A stretch of 11,079 nt of DNA from positions 1 through 11,079 of the forward strand of contig WLEN01000012.1 of the NCBI GenBank assembly GCA_009704225.1. Direction: 5' to 3'. Within the stretch, counting starts at the first letter, position 1; each line of letters begins with the position of its first letter. Below the pieces are notes generated by a model that was not told the DNA's origin, made no database searches, and saw nothing but the letters and a program-made list of their open reading frames with translations. Of this stretch, positions 1 to 7,489 are shown piece after piece. Origin of the DNA: Actinomycetota bacterium. GTDB lineage: Bacteria; Actinomycetota; Actinomycetes; Actinomycetales; Microbacteriaceae. The position numbers and the translations under genes were made by a program.

Positions 1-1061
1 GCTTTAAGTTGCGCCTCTTCGTCGACTGCGATGCACGAGTCAATGATCGGTTCGAGCGCGCCGTTCATCACCTGATCGAGGTTGTAGGACTTGTACCCCG
101 TGCGGTGATCGGCAATCCGGTTCTCGGGAAAGTTATACGTGCGAATTCGCTCCGAACGGTCCATCCCCCGAATCTGGCTCTTGCGGGCATCGCTCGCGAC
201 CGCATCGCGTTCTTCTTGCTGGCGCGCGAGCAGGCGCGCGCGCAGAACGCGCATCGCCGATTCCTTGTTCTGGATTTGGCTCTTCTCGTTCTGACACGAG
301 ACGACGATTCCCGTCGCAATGTGCGTGATTCGAACAGCCGAGTCGGTCGTGTTGACAGACTGGCCACCGGGGCCACCGGAGCGGAAGACATCGACACGTA
401 TGTCATTTGGGCTGATCGCGACCTCTTCGGGTTCGTCAACCTCGGGAAAAACGAGGACACCCGTCGTCGAGGTGTGAATTCGGCCCTGCGCTTCGGTTGC
501 GGGGACTCGCTGAACGCGATGAACTCCGCCTTCGTATTTGAGTTTCGCCCACGCGCCGTTAGCGGGCTCAGTCGCGTTGGTCTTTATTGCGAGCTGTACA
601 TCTTTGAAGCCGCCGAGATCGCTGTCGGTGCGGTCGAGAATCTCGACGCGCCAACCACGACTGTCGGCGTACTGGGTGTACATGCGAAGCAGGTCGGCGG
701 CGAACAAAGCACTTTCCGCACCACCTTCACCACCCTTAATCTCCATGATGACGTCTCGACCGTCGTCGGGATCACGAGGGATGAGCAAACGACGAAGCTT
801 CTCTTCGAGCTCGGTGACGCTCGCTTCCATTGGCGCAATCTCAGAAGCGAACACCTCGTCATCCTTGGCGAGTTCCTTGGCTGCCGCGAGATCGTCGCGG
901 GCCGCGGACAACGCTTCGTGCGTTGTGACGATCTGATTCAACTCCGAATAACGGCGATTGAGTTTCTTCGCGCGTGCCGGATTCGTGTGAATCGCCGAAT
1001 CAGCGAGTTCCACCTGAAGAGCGACGTGTTCCGCGACGAGGCCGTCGATTGATTCGAGCAT
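1..1061 (-). CDS. prfA: Peptide chain release factor 1 (RF1), 3' end cut by window edge
   Basis: RF1 recognises UAA and UAG in the ribosomal A site and triggers release of the finished protein. The minus-strand frame starting with ATG at 1061 gives 353 codons with no stop before the window edge. The family is about 355-360 residues long, so only the last few residues are missing. The tripeptide anticodon PAT (residues 187-189, in [14 protein letters not shown]) marks RF1 rather than RF2, which has SPF. The catalytic GGQ is at residues 232-234, in [17 protein letters not shown], and is the usual target of PrmC methylation. A Shine-Dalgarno AAGGG (1072-1068) lies 6 nt before the ATG and overlaps the stop codon of the upstream Rho-like gene. 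The gap to that gene is 9 nt, so translation is probably coupled. Nothing looks damaged. The identification is firm. Confidence 0.97.
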   Translation of the reverse strand, partial: MLESIDGLVAEHVALQVELADSAIHTNPARAKKLNRRYSELNQIVTTHEALSAARDDLAAAKELAKDDEVFASEIAPMEASVTELEEKLRRLLIPRDPDDGRDVIMEIKGGEGGAESALFAADLLRMYTQYADSRGWRVEILDRTDSDLGGFKDVQLAIKTNATEPANGAWAKLKYEGGVHRVQRVPATEAQGRIHTSTTGVLVFPEVDEPEEVAISPNDIRVDVFRSGGPGGQSVNTTDSAVRITHIATGIVVSCQNEKSQIQNKESAMRVLRARLLARQQEERDAVASDARKSQIRGMDRSERIRTYNFPENRIADHRTGYKSYNLDQVMNGALEPIIDSCIAVDEEAQLK

Positions 1062-1070
1062 GAGAAACCC

Positions 1071-2309
1071 TTAGAGGGTGACGACTGCGGTGGCGATATC
1101 GAGGAGTTCGTCTCGAACCGCACCAGAGAATCCGTCGGTCTGGTTATCGATTGTGGCAATGACGGTAAGCGAGCCACCTGTCTCTAGTGCTCGCCCTGCG
1201 CCGAATAGGCGCTTGGTGGCCGAGAACACGGCGGCGTCAACTGCTCCGTCGCCGAGGGGACGTGAGCCCTGAATGACCGCCAGCTGGTTCTTGGAGACAC
1301 GAGTCATCGAGTCGATGAGTACGACAACGTGATGTCCCTTTTCGACGAGTCGCTTCGCCCGCGCGATGGCGAGATCGGCGACGGTCACGTGTTCGTCTGC
1401 GTGGCGGTCATAAGACGAGGCGCTGACTTCTCCGCGAACGCCACGGCTAAGTGCCGTCACGTCCTCGGGCAAGCCCTCGGAAACGACGACCATGAGGTGG
1501 GCGTCCGTTGCGCTTGCCGAAATCTCGGCCGCGAGGTCTCGAATCACAGCGGTGCGACTCGCGCCCGCGGCAGCGTCAATGAGAACGCGGTCACCCTTCT
1601 TAACCGAACCGAAACGACCTTTCAAACCCAGTCCCTCGCTCGCGTGAACAGCGACGAGGTCGTTGAAGTCGTCGCGGACGACGGCTTCTTCTGGTGCTGC
1701 GCCGTTCACAAAGTCGATCGTTGCGAGGGCGTTGTACTTCTGACGGTTTTGGAAGTCGTTGTCGCGAGGCTGGCGGATTGCCCCAACAATGGCGTCACCC
1801 TTGCGAAGGTTGTATTTCTTGACCTGACCGAGCGCGACATAGATGTCAGCGGGGCTAGCGAGGTAGCCAGCAGTTCGAACGAAGGCGTAGTTGTCGAGAA
1901 TGTCCAAAATTCCGGCAACGGGGATGAGAACGTCATCATCACTCACGCCATCAAAATCATCGTCACGTCCACGGCCGCGCTTGCGGTTGCGCTGGCGACT
2001 GCGACCGTTGTCCGCCTGAGCGTCATCGGACTCGGAAGAATCCGCGCTATCCGATGCCTCGGCATCGCCGGTTGCGCTGGCGGCCGTGCGCCCACGACCG
2101 CGACCGCGGGTACGGCGGCCAGCGGGGGCTTCCCCGTCGCTTGCTGTATCGCCCGAATCGGGTGCCGACTCTGCGGCGGCAGGGGCGTCGTGGGTGACGA
2201 CCTCAACCGGTGCGTCAGCGGACTTCTTGGTAGCCCGTCGCGGTGCGCGCTTTCGTGCTGGCGCTTCTGCACCATCAGCGGCGGGTACGTCTGTGATTTC
2301 GTTATCCAT
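1071..2309 (-). CDS. rho: Rho-like RNA-binding protein with degenerate, C-terminally truncated motor
   Basis: This is the Rho ortholog by position (thrB-rho-prfA) and sequence. Residues 1-120 are low complexity, with Arg/Gly-rich patches at 65-74 and 103-115, and I see no Rho_N helical domain. Residues 126-215 are a well-conserved Rho RNA-binding domain (VLIPVAGILDILDNYAFVRT). The RecA-like core follows but is damaged. The linker before it is about 12-16 residues short. The Walker A segment normally written PPKAGKT reads AAGASRT (247-253), so Gly-Lys has become Ser-Arg. The DERPEE segment with the catalytic glutamate (E. coli E211) reads EGLPED, placing Gly279 at that position. Walker B (VVVLID, 328-333) and the following ATKRLFGAGR segment remain. 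The protein stops at 412 residues, near E. coli position 330, so the R-loop is unrecognisable and the arginine finger is absent; actinobacterial Rho usually has about 600 or more residues. The ATG has a strong AAGGAG 6 nt upstream. Inference: it binds RNA but has no helicase or termination activity. It could be a relic or a repurposed protein. Confidence 0.9.
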   Translation of the reverse strand: MDNEITDVPAADGAEAPARKRAPRRATKKSADAPVEVVTHDAPAAAESAPDSGDTASDGEAPAGRRTRGRGRGRTAASATGDAEASDSADSSESDDAQADNGRSRQRNRKRGRGRDDDFDGVSDDDVLIPVAGILDILDNYAFVRTAGYLASPADIYVALGQVKKYNLRKGDAIVGAIRQPRDNDFQNRQKYNALATIDFVNGAAPEEAVVRDDFNDLVAVHASEGLGLKGRFGSVKKGDRVLIDAAAGASRTAVIRDLAAEISASATDAHLMVVVSEGLPEDVTALSRGVRGEVSASSYDRHADEHVTVADLAIARAKRLVEKGHHVVVLIDSMTRVSKNQLAVIQGSRPLGDGAVDAAVFSATKRLFGAGRALETGGSLTVIATIDNQTDGFSGAVRDELLDIATAVVTL

Positions 2310-2396
2310 TGGTTACTCCTTGATGTGTCACGTCACTGTGAGCAATCGCACAACGCGATATTCAGTGAGGTGAATCGAAACCTGCTCGGGATTCGG
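2310..2396 (-). other. thrB to Rho-like gene intergenic region with a two-part hairpin
   Basis: This 87-nt gap is the longest non-coding stretch inside the minus-strand gene run. It contains an interrupted inverted repeat: outer arms TCACTG (2333-2338) and CAGTGA (2363-2368), inner arms ATCGC (2345-2349) and GCGAT (2355-2359), and a 5-nt loop. In the transcript the hairpin would end about a dozen nt before the AAGGAG of the Rho-like gene. No run of T follows, so it does not look like an intrinsic terminator. It could be a leader structure, an RNA-processing site, or chance. No convincing promoter was seen here. Confidence 0.3.
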
Positions 2397-3344
2397 TTAG
2401 AGACCGTCTCCATCGGGCAGTACCACAACTGTAGCACCCTTAAAGTCAACGGCGAGCATGAGGCATTCCCACCTTGTCTCTTTAGACCCATCAACGATGC
2501 TCGCCGCGCGTGCTCGTTCGAGAGGATCGTCGGTGAGAACGAGGACCGATGGCCCGGCTCCGGAAACCACCGCAGCAAATCCCTCGTCACGCAAACGACG
2601 AATCAAGGCAATTGTCTCCGGCATGGCTTCAGCACGATAATCCTGGTGAAGTTTGTCTTCTGTTGCTGCGTGCAACAGCTCAGGGCTTTGGAGGAGGGCC
2701 GCGATGAGGAGCGCAGAGCGCGACACGTTGAAGACCGCATCCTCGTGAGGAACCGTGTCGGGTTGCAGGTCTCGAGCTAACTTGGTGCTCATCGTCATGT
2801 CTCGAGGAACAGCAACCAATAGCGAAACACCGCGATGAACCGTCAACTTCTTGTGCTGGGGACCCGCTTCCGTCATCCATGCAATCGACAAACCCCCGAA
2901 CAGAGCGGGTGCAACGTTGTCGGGGTGCCCCTCCATTTTCGTTGCGAGGTCCAGCAAACCCTGCGCATCAATATCGACAATGCCGTCGAGAAGACCCTTG
3001 GCAACCATGATTCCGCCGACAATCGCAGCCCCGGACGAACCCATTCCCCGACCGTGCGGAATTCGGTTGTCGCAGACGAGGTCGACAATCGGGACGGCGA
3101 TTCCGAAATGCGCGAACGTCGCTGCCATCGATTGAACGACCAGGTTGGTGTCATCCGTTGCGACGGTGCCGTCTCCGACGCCACGAACGGTTACCCGCGT
3201 GACGCCAGCATCGAGAACGGTTGCCGTCAACTCGTCATAGAGCGACAGTGCGATTCCGAGGGTGTCAAAACCAGGCCCAAGATTCGCCGTTGTGGCGGGG
3301 ACTTTGACGTGAACGGCTCGTCCGATGGGAACTGTTGACGACAT
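2397..3344 (-). CDS. thrB: Homoserine kinase
   Basis: This cytoplasmic GHMP kinase phosphorylates L-homoserine with ATP, giving O-phosphohomoserine, the substrate of ThrC. All three GHMP motifs are visible in the 315-residue product: PATTANLGPGFDTLG (16-30), the ATP loop PHGRGMGSSGAA (96-107), and the C-terminal SGAGPSV (261-267). The segment EGHPDNVAPALFGG (138-151) is also typical of the family. The length matches the family. The frame is open further upstream, but that extension lies inside thrC and is Arg-rich without homology. The transcript reads AAGGG, TGC, ATGATG. I chose the second ATG (3344) because it lies 6 nt from the Shine-Dalgarno; the first ATG (3347) would add one residue. 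The start overlaps the thrC stop, so the two are translationally coupled. Confidence 0.97.
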   Translation of the reverse strand: MSSTVPIGRAVHVKVPATTANLGPGFDTLGIALSLYDELTATVLDAGVTRVTVRGVGDGTVATDDTNLVVQSMAATFAHFGIAVPIVDLVCDNRIPHGRGMGSSGAAIVGGIMVAKGLLDGIVDIDAQGLLDLATKMEGHPDNVAPALFGGLSIAWMTEAGPQHKKLTVHRGVSLLVAVPRDMTMSTKLARDLQPDTVPHEDAVFNVSRSALLIAALLQSPELLHAATEDKLHQDYRAEAMPETIALIRRLRDEGFAAVVSGAGPSVLVLTDDPLERARAASIVDGSKETRWECLMLAVDFKGATVVVLPDGDGL

Positions 3345-4423
3345 CATGCACCCTTCGCGAGACCAAGCACGGCAGCGATTTCGTCGACGTCGACGGGGAC
3401 GACCTGCGGCATCGCTTCGGTTCCGTCCGGACGCTTGAGGCCCCACTGCGGATCTTTCAGCCCGTGTCCCGTTACCGTGAGCACACAGATCGCACCCTTC
3501 GGGATGACACCGGACTCGGCGCGTTCGAGGAGCCCCGCGACCGACGCAGCCGATGCTGGCTCGACAAAAATTCCGACCTCCGCTGACAGGATTCGCTGTG
3601 CGGCGAGGATGTCGGCGTCACTGATGGCACCAAAATATCCATCCGAGTCCTCGCGGGCGGCAATCGCCAAATCCCAGGATGCCGGGTTTCCGATGCGAAT
3701 CGCGGTGGCGATTGTTTCGGGGTTTTTCACGCGCTCACCGATCACAATCGGCGCCGAACCGGCCGCTTGAAAACCAAACATTCGCGGCAACACATCCGTC
3801 GCTCCGCGGGCAATCTCCTCGCGGTAGCCGCGATGGTAGGCGGTGTAGTTTCCCGCGTTTCCCACGGGGATGAAGTGGAAATCAGGTGCGCGTTCGAGAA
3901 CCTCGACCACCTCAAAAGCCGCCGTCTTTTGTCCTTCGATGCGGTCATTGTTGACCGAATTGACGAGGTGGACGGGGTAGTTTGCGGCGAGGTCTCGAGC
4001 AATGTCGAGGCAGTCGTCAAAGTTCCCCTGCAATTGGAGAATCTCGGCATTGTGCGCCACGGCCTGGCTCAACTTGCCCATCGAAATCTTGCCCTCAGGA
4101 ACAAGCACTGCTGCCGTGATTCCCGCGTGCGCGGCGTAGGCCGCTGCGGCTGCTGAGGTATTGCCCGTTGATGCGCAGATGACAGCCTTTGCACCCGCCT
4201 CCATCGCCTTCGAAATTGCCATCGTCATTCCGCGGTCTTTGAACGATCCGGTCGGGTTCATTCCTTCGTATTTGACATAGACCTTCGCGCCCGTGCGGTC
4301 AGACAGTGCCGGCGCATAAATAAGTGGTGTCCCGCCCTCGCCCAGAGAAATAATGGGAGTCTTGTCCGAAACATCAAGGCGATCGCGATATTCGTGAAGG
4401 ACGCCTCGCCACTGATGAGCCAT
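3344..4423 (-). CDS. thrC: Threonine synthase
   Basis: This is a PLP enzyme that converts O-phosphohomoserine to L-threonine and phosphate, the last step of threonine synthesis. The 359-residue product has the short actinobacterial form (about 360 residues). The PLP lysine is Lys62 in NPTGSFKDRGMT. CASTGNTSAAAAA (83-95) is the family's substrate-binding segment, and PVGNAGNYTAYHRGY (186-200) holds the PLP phosphate-binding Gly/Asn loop. The ATG at 4423 shares its A with the TAA stop of hom. A GGAAGG Shine-Dalgarno lies about 6 nt upstream, inside the end of hom. The stop overlaps the start of thrB. The hom-thrC-thrB order is the standard actinobacterial arrangement. Nothing is odd about the gene. 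Confidence 0.97.
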   Translation of the reverse strand: MAHQWRGVLHEYRDRLDVSDKTPIISLGEGGTPLIYAPALSDRTGAKVYVKYEGMNPTGSFKDRGMTMAISKAMEAGAKAVICASTGNTSAAAAAYAAHAGITAAVLVPEGKISMGKLSQAVAHNAEILQLQGNFDDCLDIARDLAANYPVHLVNSVNNDRIEGQKTAAFEVVEVLERAPDFHFIPVGNAGNYTAYHRGYREEIARGATDVLPRMFGFQAAGSAPIVIGERVKNPETIATAIRIGNPASWDLAIAAREDSDGYFGAISDADILAAQRILSAEVGIFVEPASAASVAGLLERAESGVIPKGAICVLTVTGHGLKDPQWGLKRPDGTEAMPQVVPVDVDEIAAVLGLAKGA

Positions 4424-5736
4424 TACAGACCTTCCATTCGAATTACTCCCACGACGCGTTGGACAACGGCCGACGCCTCGAGGGCATCCACGGTCGCGGC
4501 AAGATCGGCTTCGATTGCCTCGTGAGTTCCAATGACCAGCGTAGCGGTGGCCACTTGTCCATCGACGCTGGTGACCTTTTGCTCAACCGACTCAACCGAG
4601 ACGCCGTGGGTGGCGAAAAGCGACGCAATGTCGGCGAGCACACCGGGGGCATCGGTGATCTCGAGCGAGATGTGATACCGGGTGCGGATGTCCGCGATGG
4701 GCAGGATCGGGAATGTTGCGTGCGTGCTCTCTGCGACACCAGGCCCACCGATGACATGTCGACGCGCGGCGGAAACGAGGTCCCCGAGTACGGCCGACGA
4801 CGTTTGAACGCCACCGGCGCCAGCGCCGTAAAACATCAGAGGGCCAGCAAGTTCCGCTTCGACAAAAACCGCGTTGTTCGCGCCGTGCACGGCTGCGAGC
4901 GGGTGAGTATCAGGAACCATCGCGGGGTAAACGCGTGCACTGACGCCTTCGGTGCCGTCCGCCAGGGAGACCCTCTCGCAAATCGCGAGAAGTTTCACGA
5001 CATAACCGGCCTTACGCGCGGCGCGAACCTGGTCGCGGGTGATTTCGGTTATTCCTTCGCGATAGACGAGGTCGATCGGCACATGTGTGTGGAACGCGAG
5101 AGACGCGAGGATCGAGGCCTTTTGCGCGGCGTCGAATCCTTCGACGTCCGCACTGCTGTCCTCTTCCGCGTAGCCGAGCTTCTTCGCCATCGCGAGCGAG
5201 TCCTCCATTGATTCGCCCAGAGTGTCGATGCGATCGAGGATGAAGTTGGTCGTCCCGTTCACGATCCCCAGGATTCGCGTCACCCGGTCACCAGCGAGAG
5301 AATCCCGAAGCGGACGGATGATCGGAATCGCACCGGCGACGGCCGCTTCGTAATAGACCTGCGCGCCTACCTGAGCGGCGGCCTCAAAAATCTCGGTGCT
5401 GTGGTGCGCAAGAAGCGCTTTGTTCGCAGTGACGATGTCAGCACCCGCGTTGATTGCGTCGAGGATGAGTGTGCGTGCCGGCTCGATGCCACCCATGAGT
5501 TCGATGACGATATCGGCCTGACGAACGAGCGTGGCGGCGTCGGTCGTGATGAGGTGCGCGGGGATGTCCGCCGCACGCTTCGATTTCGGATCACGAACGG
5601 CGACACCGATCAACTCGATTCCCGCCCCGATTCGCGCGGCCAGTTCGTCGCCGTGATTGAGAATCTGGTCCGCTACCTGCGCGCCAACGCTTCCCGCGCC
5701 GAGCAGCGCGATTCGAAGGTTTCGATATTCAATCAA
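4423..5736 (-). CDS. hom: Homoserine dehydrogenase with C-terminal ACT domain, TTG start
   Basis: The enzyme reduces L-aspartate 4-semialdehyde to homoserine with NAD(P)H, at the branch leading to threonine and methionine. The 437-residue product has a Rossmann fold with GAGSVG (13-18), the TANK segment (103-106), NGTTNFIL (160-167), and the catalytic core DVEGFDAAQK (197-206) with its conserved lysine. A C-terminal ACT domain (about 354-428, YHISLEITDAPGVLADIA) suggests allosteric feedback by threonine, as in other Gram-positive Hom proteins. The start is TTG at 5736: AAGGAA lies 5 nt upstream and no in-frame ATG or GTG fits better. The weak start codon may lower its translation relative to thrC and thrB. 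There is a 38-nt gap from sufU and a 1-nt overlap with thrC. Confidence 0.97.
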   Translation of the reverse strand: MIEYRNLRIALLGAGSVGAQVADQILNHGDELAARIGAGIELIGVAVRDPKSKRAADIPAHLITTDAATLVRQADIVIELMGGIEPARTLILDAINAGADIVTANKALLAHHSTEIFEAAAQVGAQVYYEAAVAGAIPIIRPLRDSLAGDRVTRILGIVNGTTNFILDRIDTLGESMEDSLAMAKKLGYAEEDSSADVEGFDAAQKASILASLAFHTHVPIDLVYREGITEITRDQVRAARKAGYVVKLLAICERVSLADGTEGVSARVYPAMVPDTHPLAAVHGANNAVFVEAELAGPLMFYGAGAGGVQTSSAVLGDLVSAARRHVIGGPGVAESTHATFPILPIADIRTRYHISLEITDAPGVLADIASLFATHGVSVESVEQKVTSVDGQVATATLVIGTHEAIEADLAATVDALEASAVVQRVVGVIRMEGL

Positions 5737-5774
5737 TGGATTTCCTTAACGCTGGCGGACCTTCAGGCATTGAG

Positions 5775-6221
5775 TCAGTTTAGCGACTCGCGCGTCAGAA
5801 TCAGGCTGTCCTCGGCAGCAACCCAGGCCAACATCGCGCATTTGACTCGGGCAACAAACTTTGAGACACCGGACAGTGCCGCAAGATCGCCGTACTCGTC
5901 TTCGGACAGGGAAATTGTTCCTCGGGATCGCATCGCATCGCGGAATCCGTTGGCGAATGACTCGAATTCGACGACGGACATTCCCGTTGCCTCGGACGTC
6001 ATGAGCGACGCTGACGCTTGAGAAATCGAGCATCCCTTGCCCTCCCATTCGAAGGCGATGATGGTGGAACCGTCCTCCGAGAGTCGAACCGTCAACGTCA
6101 ATTCGTCGCCGCAGGTCGGGTTGTATTGGTGTGAGGGGAATCCGCCGGGCTGCAGCCCATATCCCGCGCGCTTTTTGTTGTGGTCGAGGATGATCTGCTG
6201 GTACAAGTCGTCGAGTTCCAT
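5775..6221 (-). CDS. sufU: SufU-type sulfur acceptor / Fe-S cluster assembly protein
   Basis: SufU is a small zinc protein that accepts persulfide sulfur from SufS and passes it to the SufBCD cluster machinery in Gram-positive bacteria. The 148-residue length fits. The key residues are Cys37 and Asp39 (NPTCGDEL), Cys64 (GKGCSISQASASLM) and Cys128 (RVKCAMLAW), matching the Cys-Asp-Cys-Cys zinc site of B. subtilis SufU. The spacer between the first and second cysteines is longer than in IscU. The ATG at 6221 shares its A with the sufS stop (TGATG), and GGGGAGGG precedes it within sufS, so SufS and SufU are made coupled. The pair sits between argS and hom rather than beside sufBDC, at least within this window. 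Confidence 0.95.
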   Translation of the reverse strand: MELDDLYQQIILDHNKKRAGYGLQPGGFPSHQYNPTCGDELTLTVRLSEDGSTIIAFEWEGKGCSISQASASLMTSEATGMSVVEFESFANGFRDAMRSRGTISLSEDEYGDLAALSGVSKFVARVKCAMLAWVAAEDSLILTRESLN

Positions 6222-7489
6222 CAGCCCTCCCCGAAGTAATCGCGAACATCGGCGAGTGCCGCGACAGCGAGAGCGACATCGTCCGCAGTCGAATACATCC
6301 CGAGTGAGAACCGCGTCGATGAGTCAACGCCAAGGCGCTTGTGAAGAGGTTGGGCGCAGTGGTGTCCGACACGCGCCGCGATTCCTCGCGAGTCGAGGTA
6401 TTGACCAACGTCGTGGGGGTGAACACCTTCGACGACGAAACTGACGAGCCCGACGCGGTGGGCACCGTTCGCGGTTCCCAAGATTCGAACGTTCGGAATG
6501 TCGGCGACACCGGCGAACAGGTATGCGCCGAGCGCTTCCTCGTGTTCCGCGATTGCGTCGACACCGACCGACTCGACAAAGCGAAGAGATTCCGCCCACC
6601 CGATTGCTTGAGTGAGTCGCGGAGTACCCGGTTCGAACTTCGCGGGCGCGGGCAGGTAATCGGACGAGTCGTAATCGACGCGCGTGATCATCGAACCGCC
6701 CGTCAAAACCACCGGCATTTCGGCGAGGATTTCCGACGTCCCCCACAGTGCGCCGATGCCGGTCGGGCCATACATTTTGTGAGCCGAAAACACAACGAAA
6801 TCAGCTCCGTACGACTCGACGTCGAGGCGTCCGTGCGCAGCAGATTGACATGCGTCGATGACAACGAGTGCCCCTGCGGCTCGACCGAGGTCGGCAATCG
6901 CGCGCACGGGATTCGTGATTCCGAGCACGTTGGACACCGCCGACACCGCAACGATTCGAGTTCGATCAGAGATCACAGATTTCACGGCCTCGGCCGTCAA
7001 CTCTCCGCCATCCGTAATGGGGGCAACGCGAATAACGGCGCCCGTCTGCTGGGCTACCTCTTGCCACGGGATTAGGTTCGCGTGGTGTTCAGCCTCGGAC
7101 ACAACGATCTCGTCGCCGGTCTCGAGAACGAATCGGGCGGGTGACCCGACAGACGATGCCAATCGAAAGGCGAGGGCGACGAGGTTGATCGATTCCGTCG
7201 CGTTAGATGTAAAAACGAGCTGGTTCGGCCGTGCACCGACGAACGCGGCGATCGATGCGCGCGCGTCGTCGTAAGCCTCGGTCGCTTCGGCGGCAAGCGA
7301 GTGGGCCCCTCGATACACCGCGGCGGTGTGTCGCAGTGCGAATTCGGATTCAAGGTCGACCGCAATTCGCGGTCGAAGGCTCGTCGCTGCCGTGTCGAGG
7401 TAGACAAGCGGATGTCCGCCAACTGTTTCTGACAGTTCGGGGAACTCCGCGCGAATCGCGGCACTTTGCTCGGGCGTGAACTGGTTCAC
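6221..7489 (-). CDS. sufS: Cysteine desulfurase, SufS type
   Basis: This PLP enzyme removes sulfur from L-cysteine, leaving alanine and an enzyme persulfide for Fe-S cluster assembly. The predicted 422 residues fit group II (SufS/Csd) desulfurases. YLDTAATSLRP (30-40) and HHANLIPW (135-142) are family segments. Lys238 in FSAHKMYGPTGIG carries PLP. Cys378 in RVGHHCAQPL is the active-site cysteine that forms the persulfide. I chose GTG at 7489: GGAG lies 5 nt upstream, and the protein then begins NQFTPEQSAAIRAEFPEL, like relatives. Starting at the farther ATG (7564) would add 25 unrelated residues from inside argS. The start overlaps the argS stop by 4 nt (GTGA). It is coupled to sufU downstream. 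Confidence 0.96.
   Translation of the reverse strand: MNQFTPEQSAAIRAEFPELSETVGGHPLVYLDTAATSLRPRIAVDLESEFALRHTAAVYRGAHSLAAEATEAYDDARASIAAFVGARPNQLVFTSNATESINLVALAFRLASSVGSPARFVLETGDEIVVSEAEHHANLIPWQEVAQQTGAVIRVAPITDGGELTAEAVKSVISDRTRIVAVSAVSNVLGITNPVRAIADLGRAAGALVVIDACQSAAHGRLDVESYGADFVVFSAHKMYGPTGIGALWGTSEILAEMPVVLTGGSMITRVDYDSSDYLPAPAKFEPGTPRLTQAIGWAESLRFVESVGVDAIAEHEEALGAYLFAGVADIPNVRILGTANGAHRVGLVSFVVEGVHPHDVGQYLDSRGIAARVGHHCAQPLHKRLGVDSSTRFSLGMYSTADDVALAVAALADVRDYFGEG

Noticed and set aside
9..1052. 347-codon plus-strand open frame
   Set aside because: It is antisense to prfA, whose GGQ and PAT motifs prove the minus-strand frame.
938..1300. Frameshift hiding the missing Rho C terminus
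   Set aside because: The other minus-strand frames here show no Rho-like sequence, and prfA begins at 1061, so there is no room for the missing domain.
1540..1580. Local frameshift or sequencing error explaining the Walker A change
   Set aside because: The flanking residues align with Rho in the same frame on both sides, so these are substitutions. The altered Glu segment about 80 bases further along in the gene is an independent change.
2310..2396. Intrinsic terminator after thrB
   Set aside because: The hairpin is interrupted and is not followed by a T run on the minus strand.
1329..2780. 483-codon open frame on the plus strand
   Set aside because: It runs antisense across the Rho-like gene and the end of thrB, matches no family, and arises from G+C-rich codon bias on the coding strand.
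3345..3446. Longer N terminus for thrB starting at 3446
   Set aside because: The extra residues are Arg-rich, lie inside thrC and have no homology; ribosome-binding site spacing supports the start at 3344.
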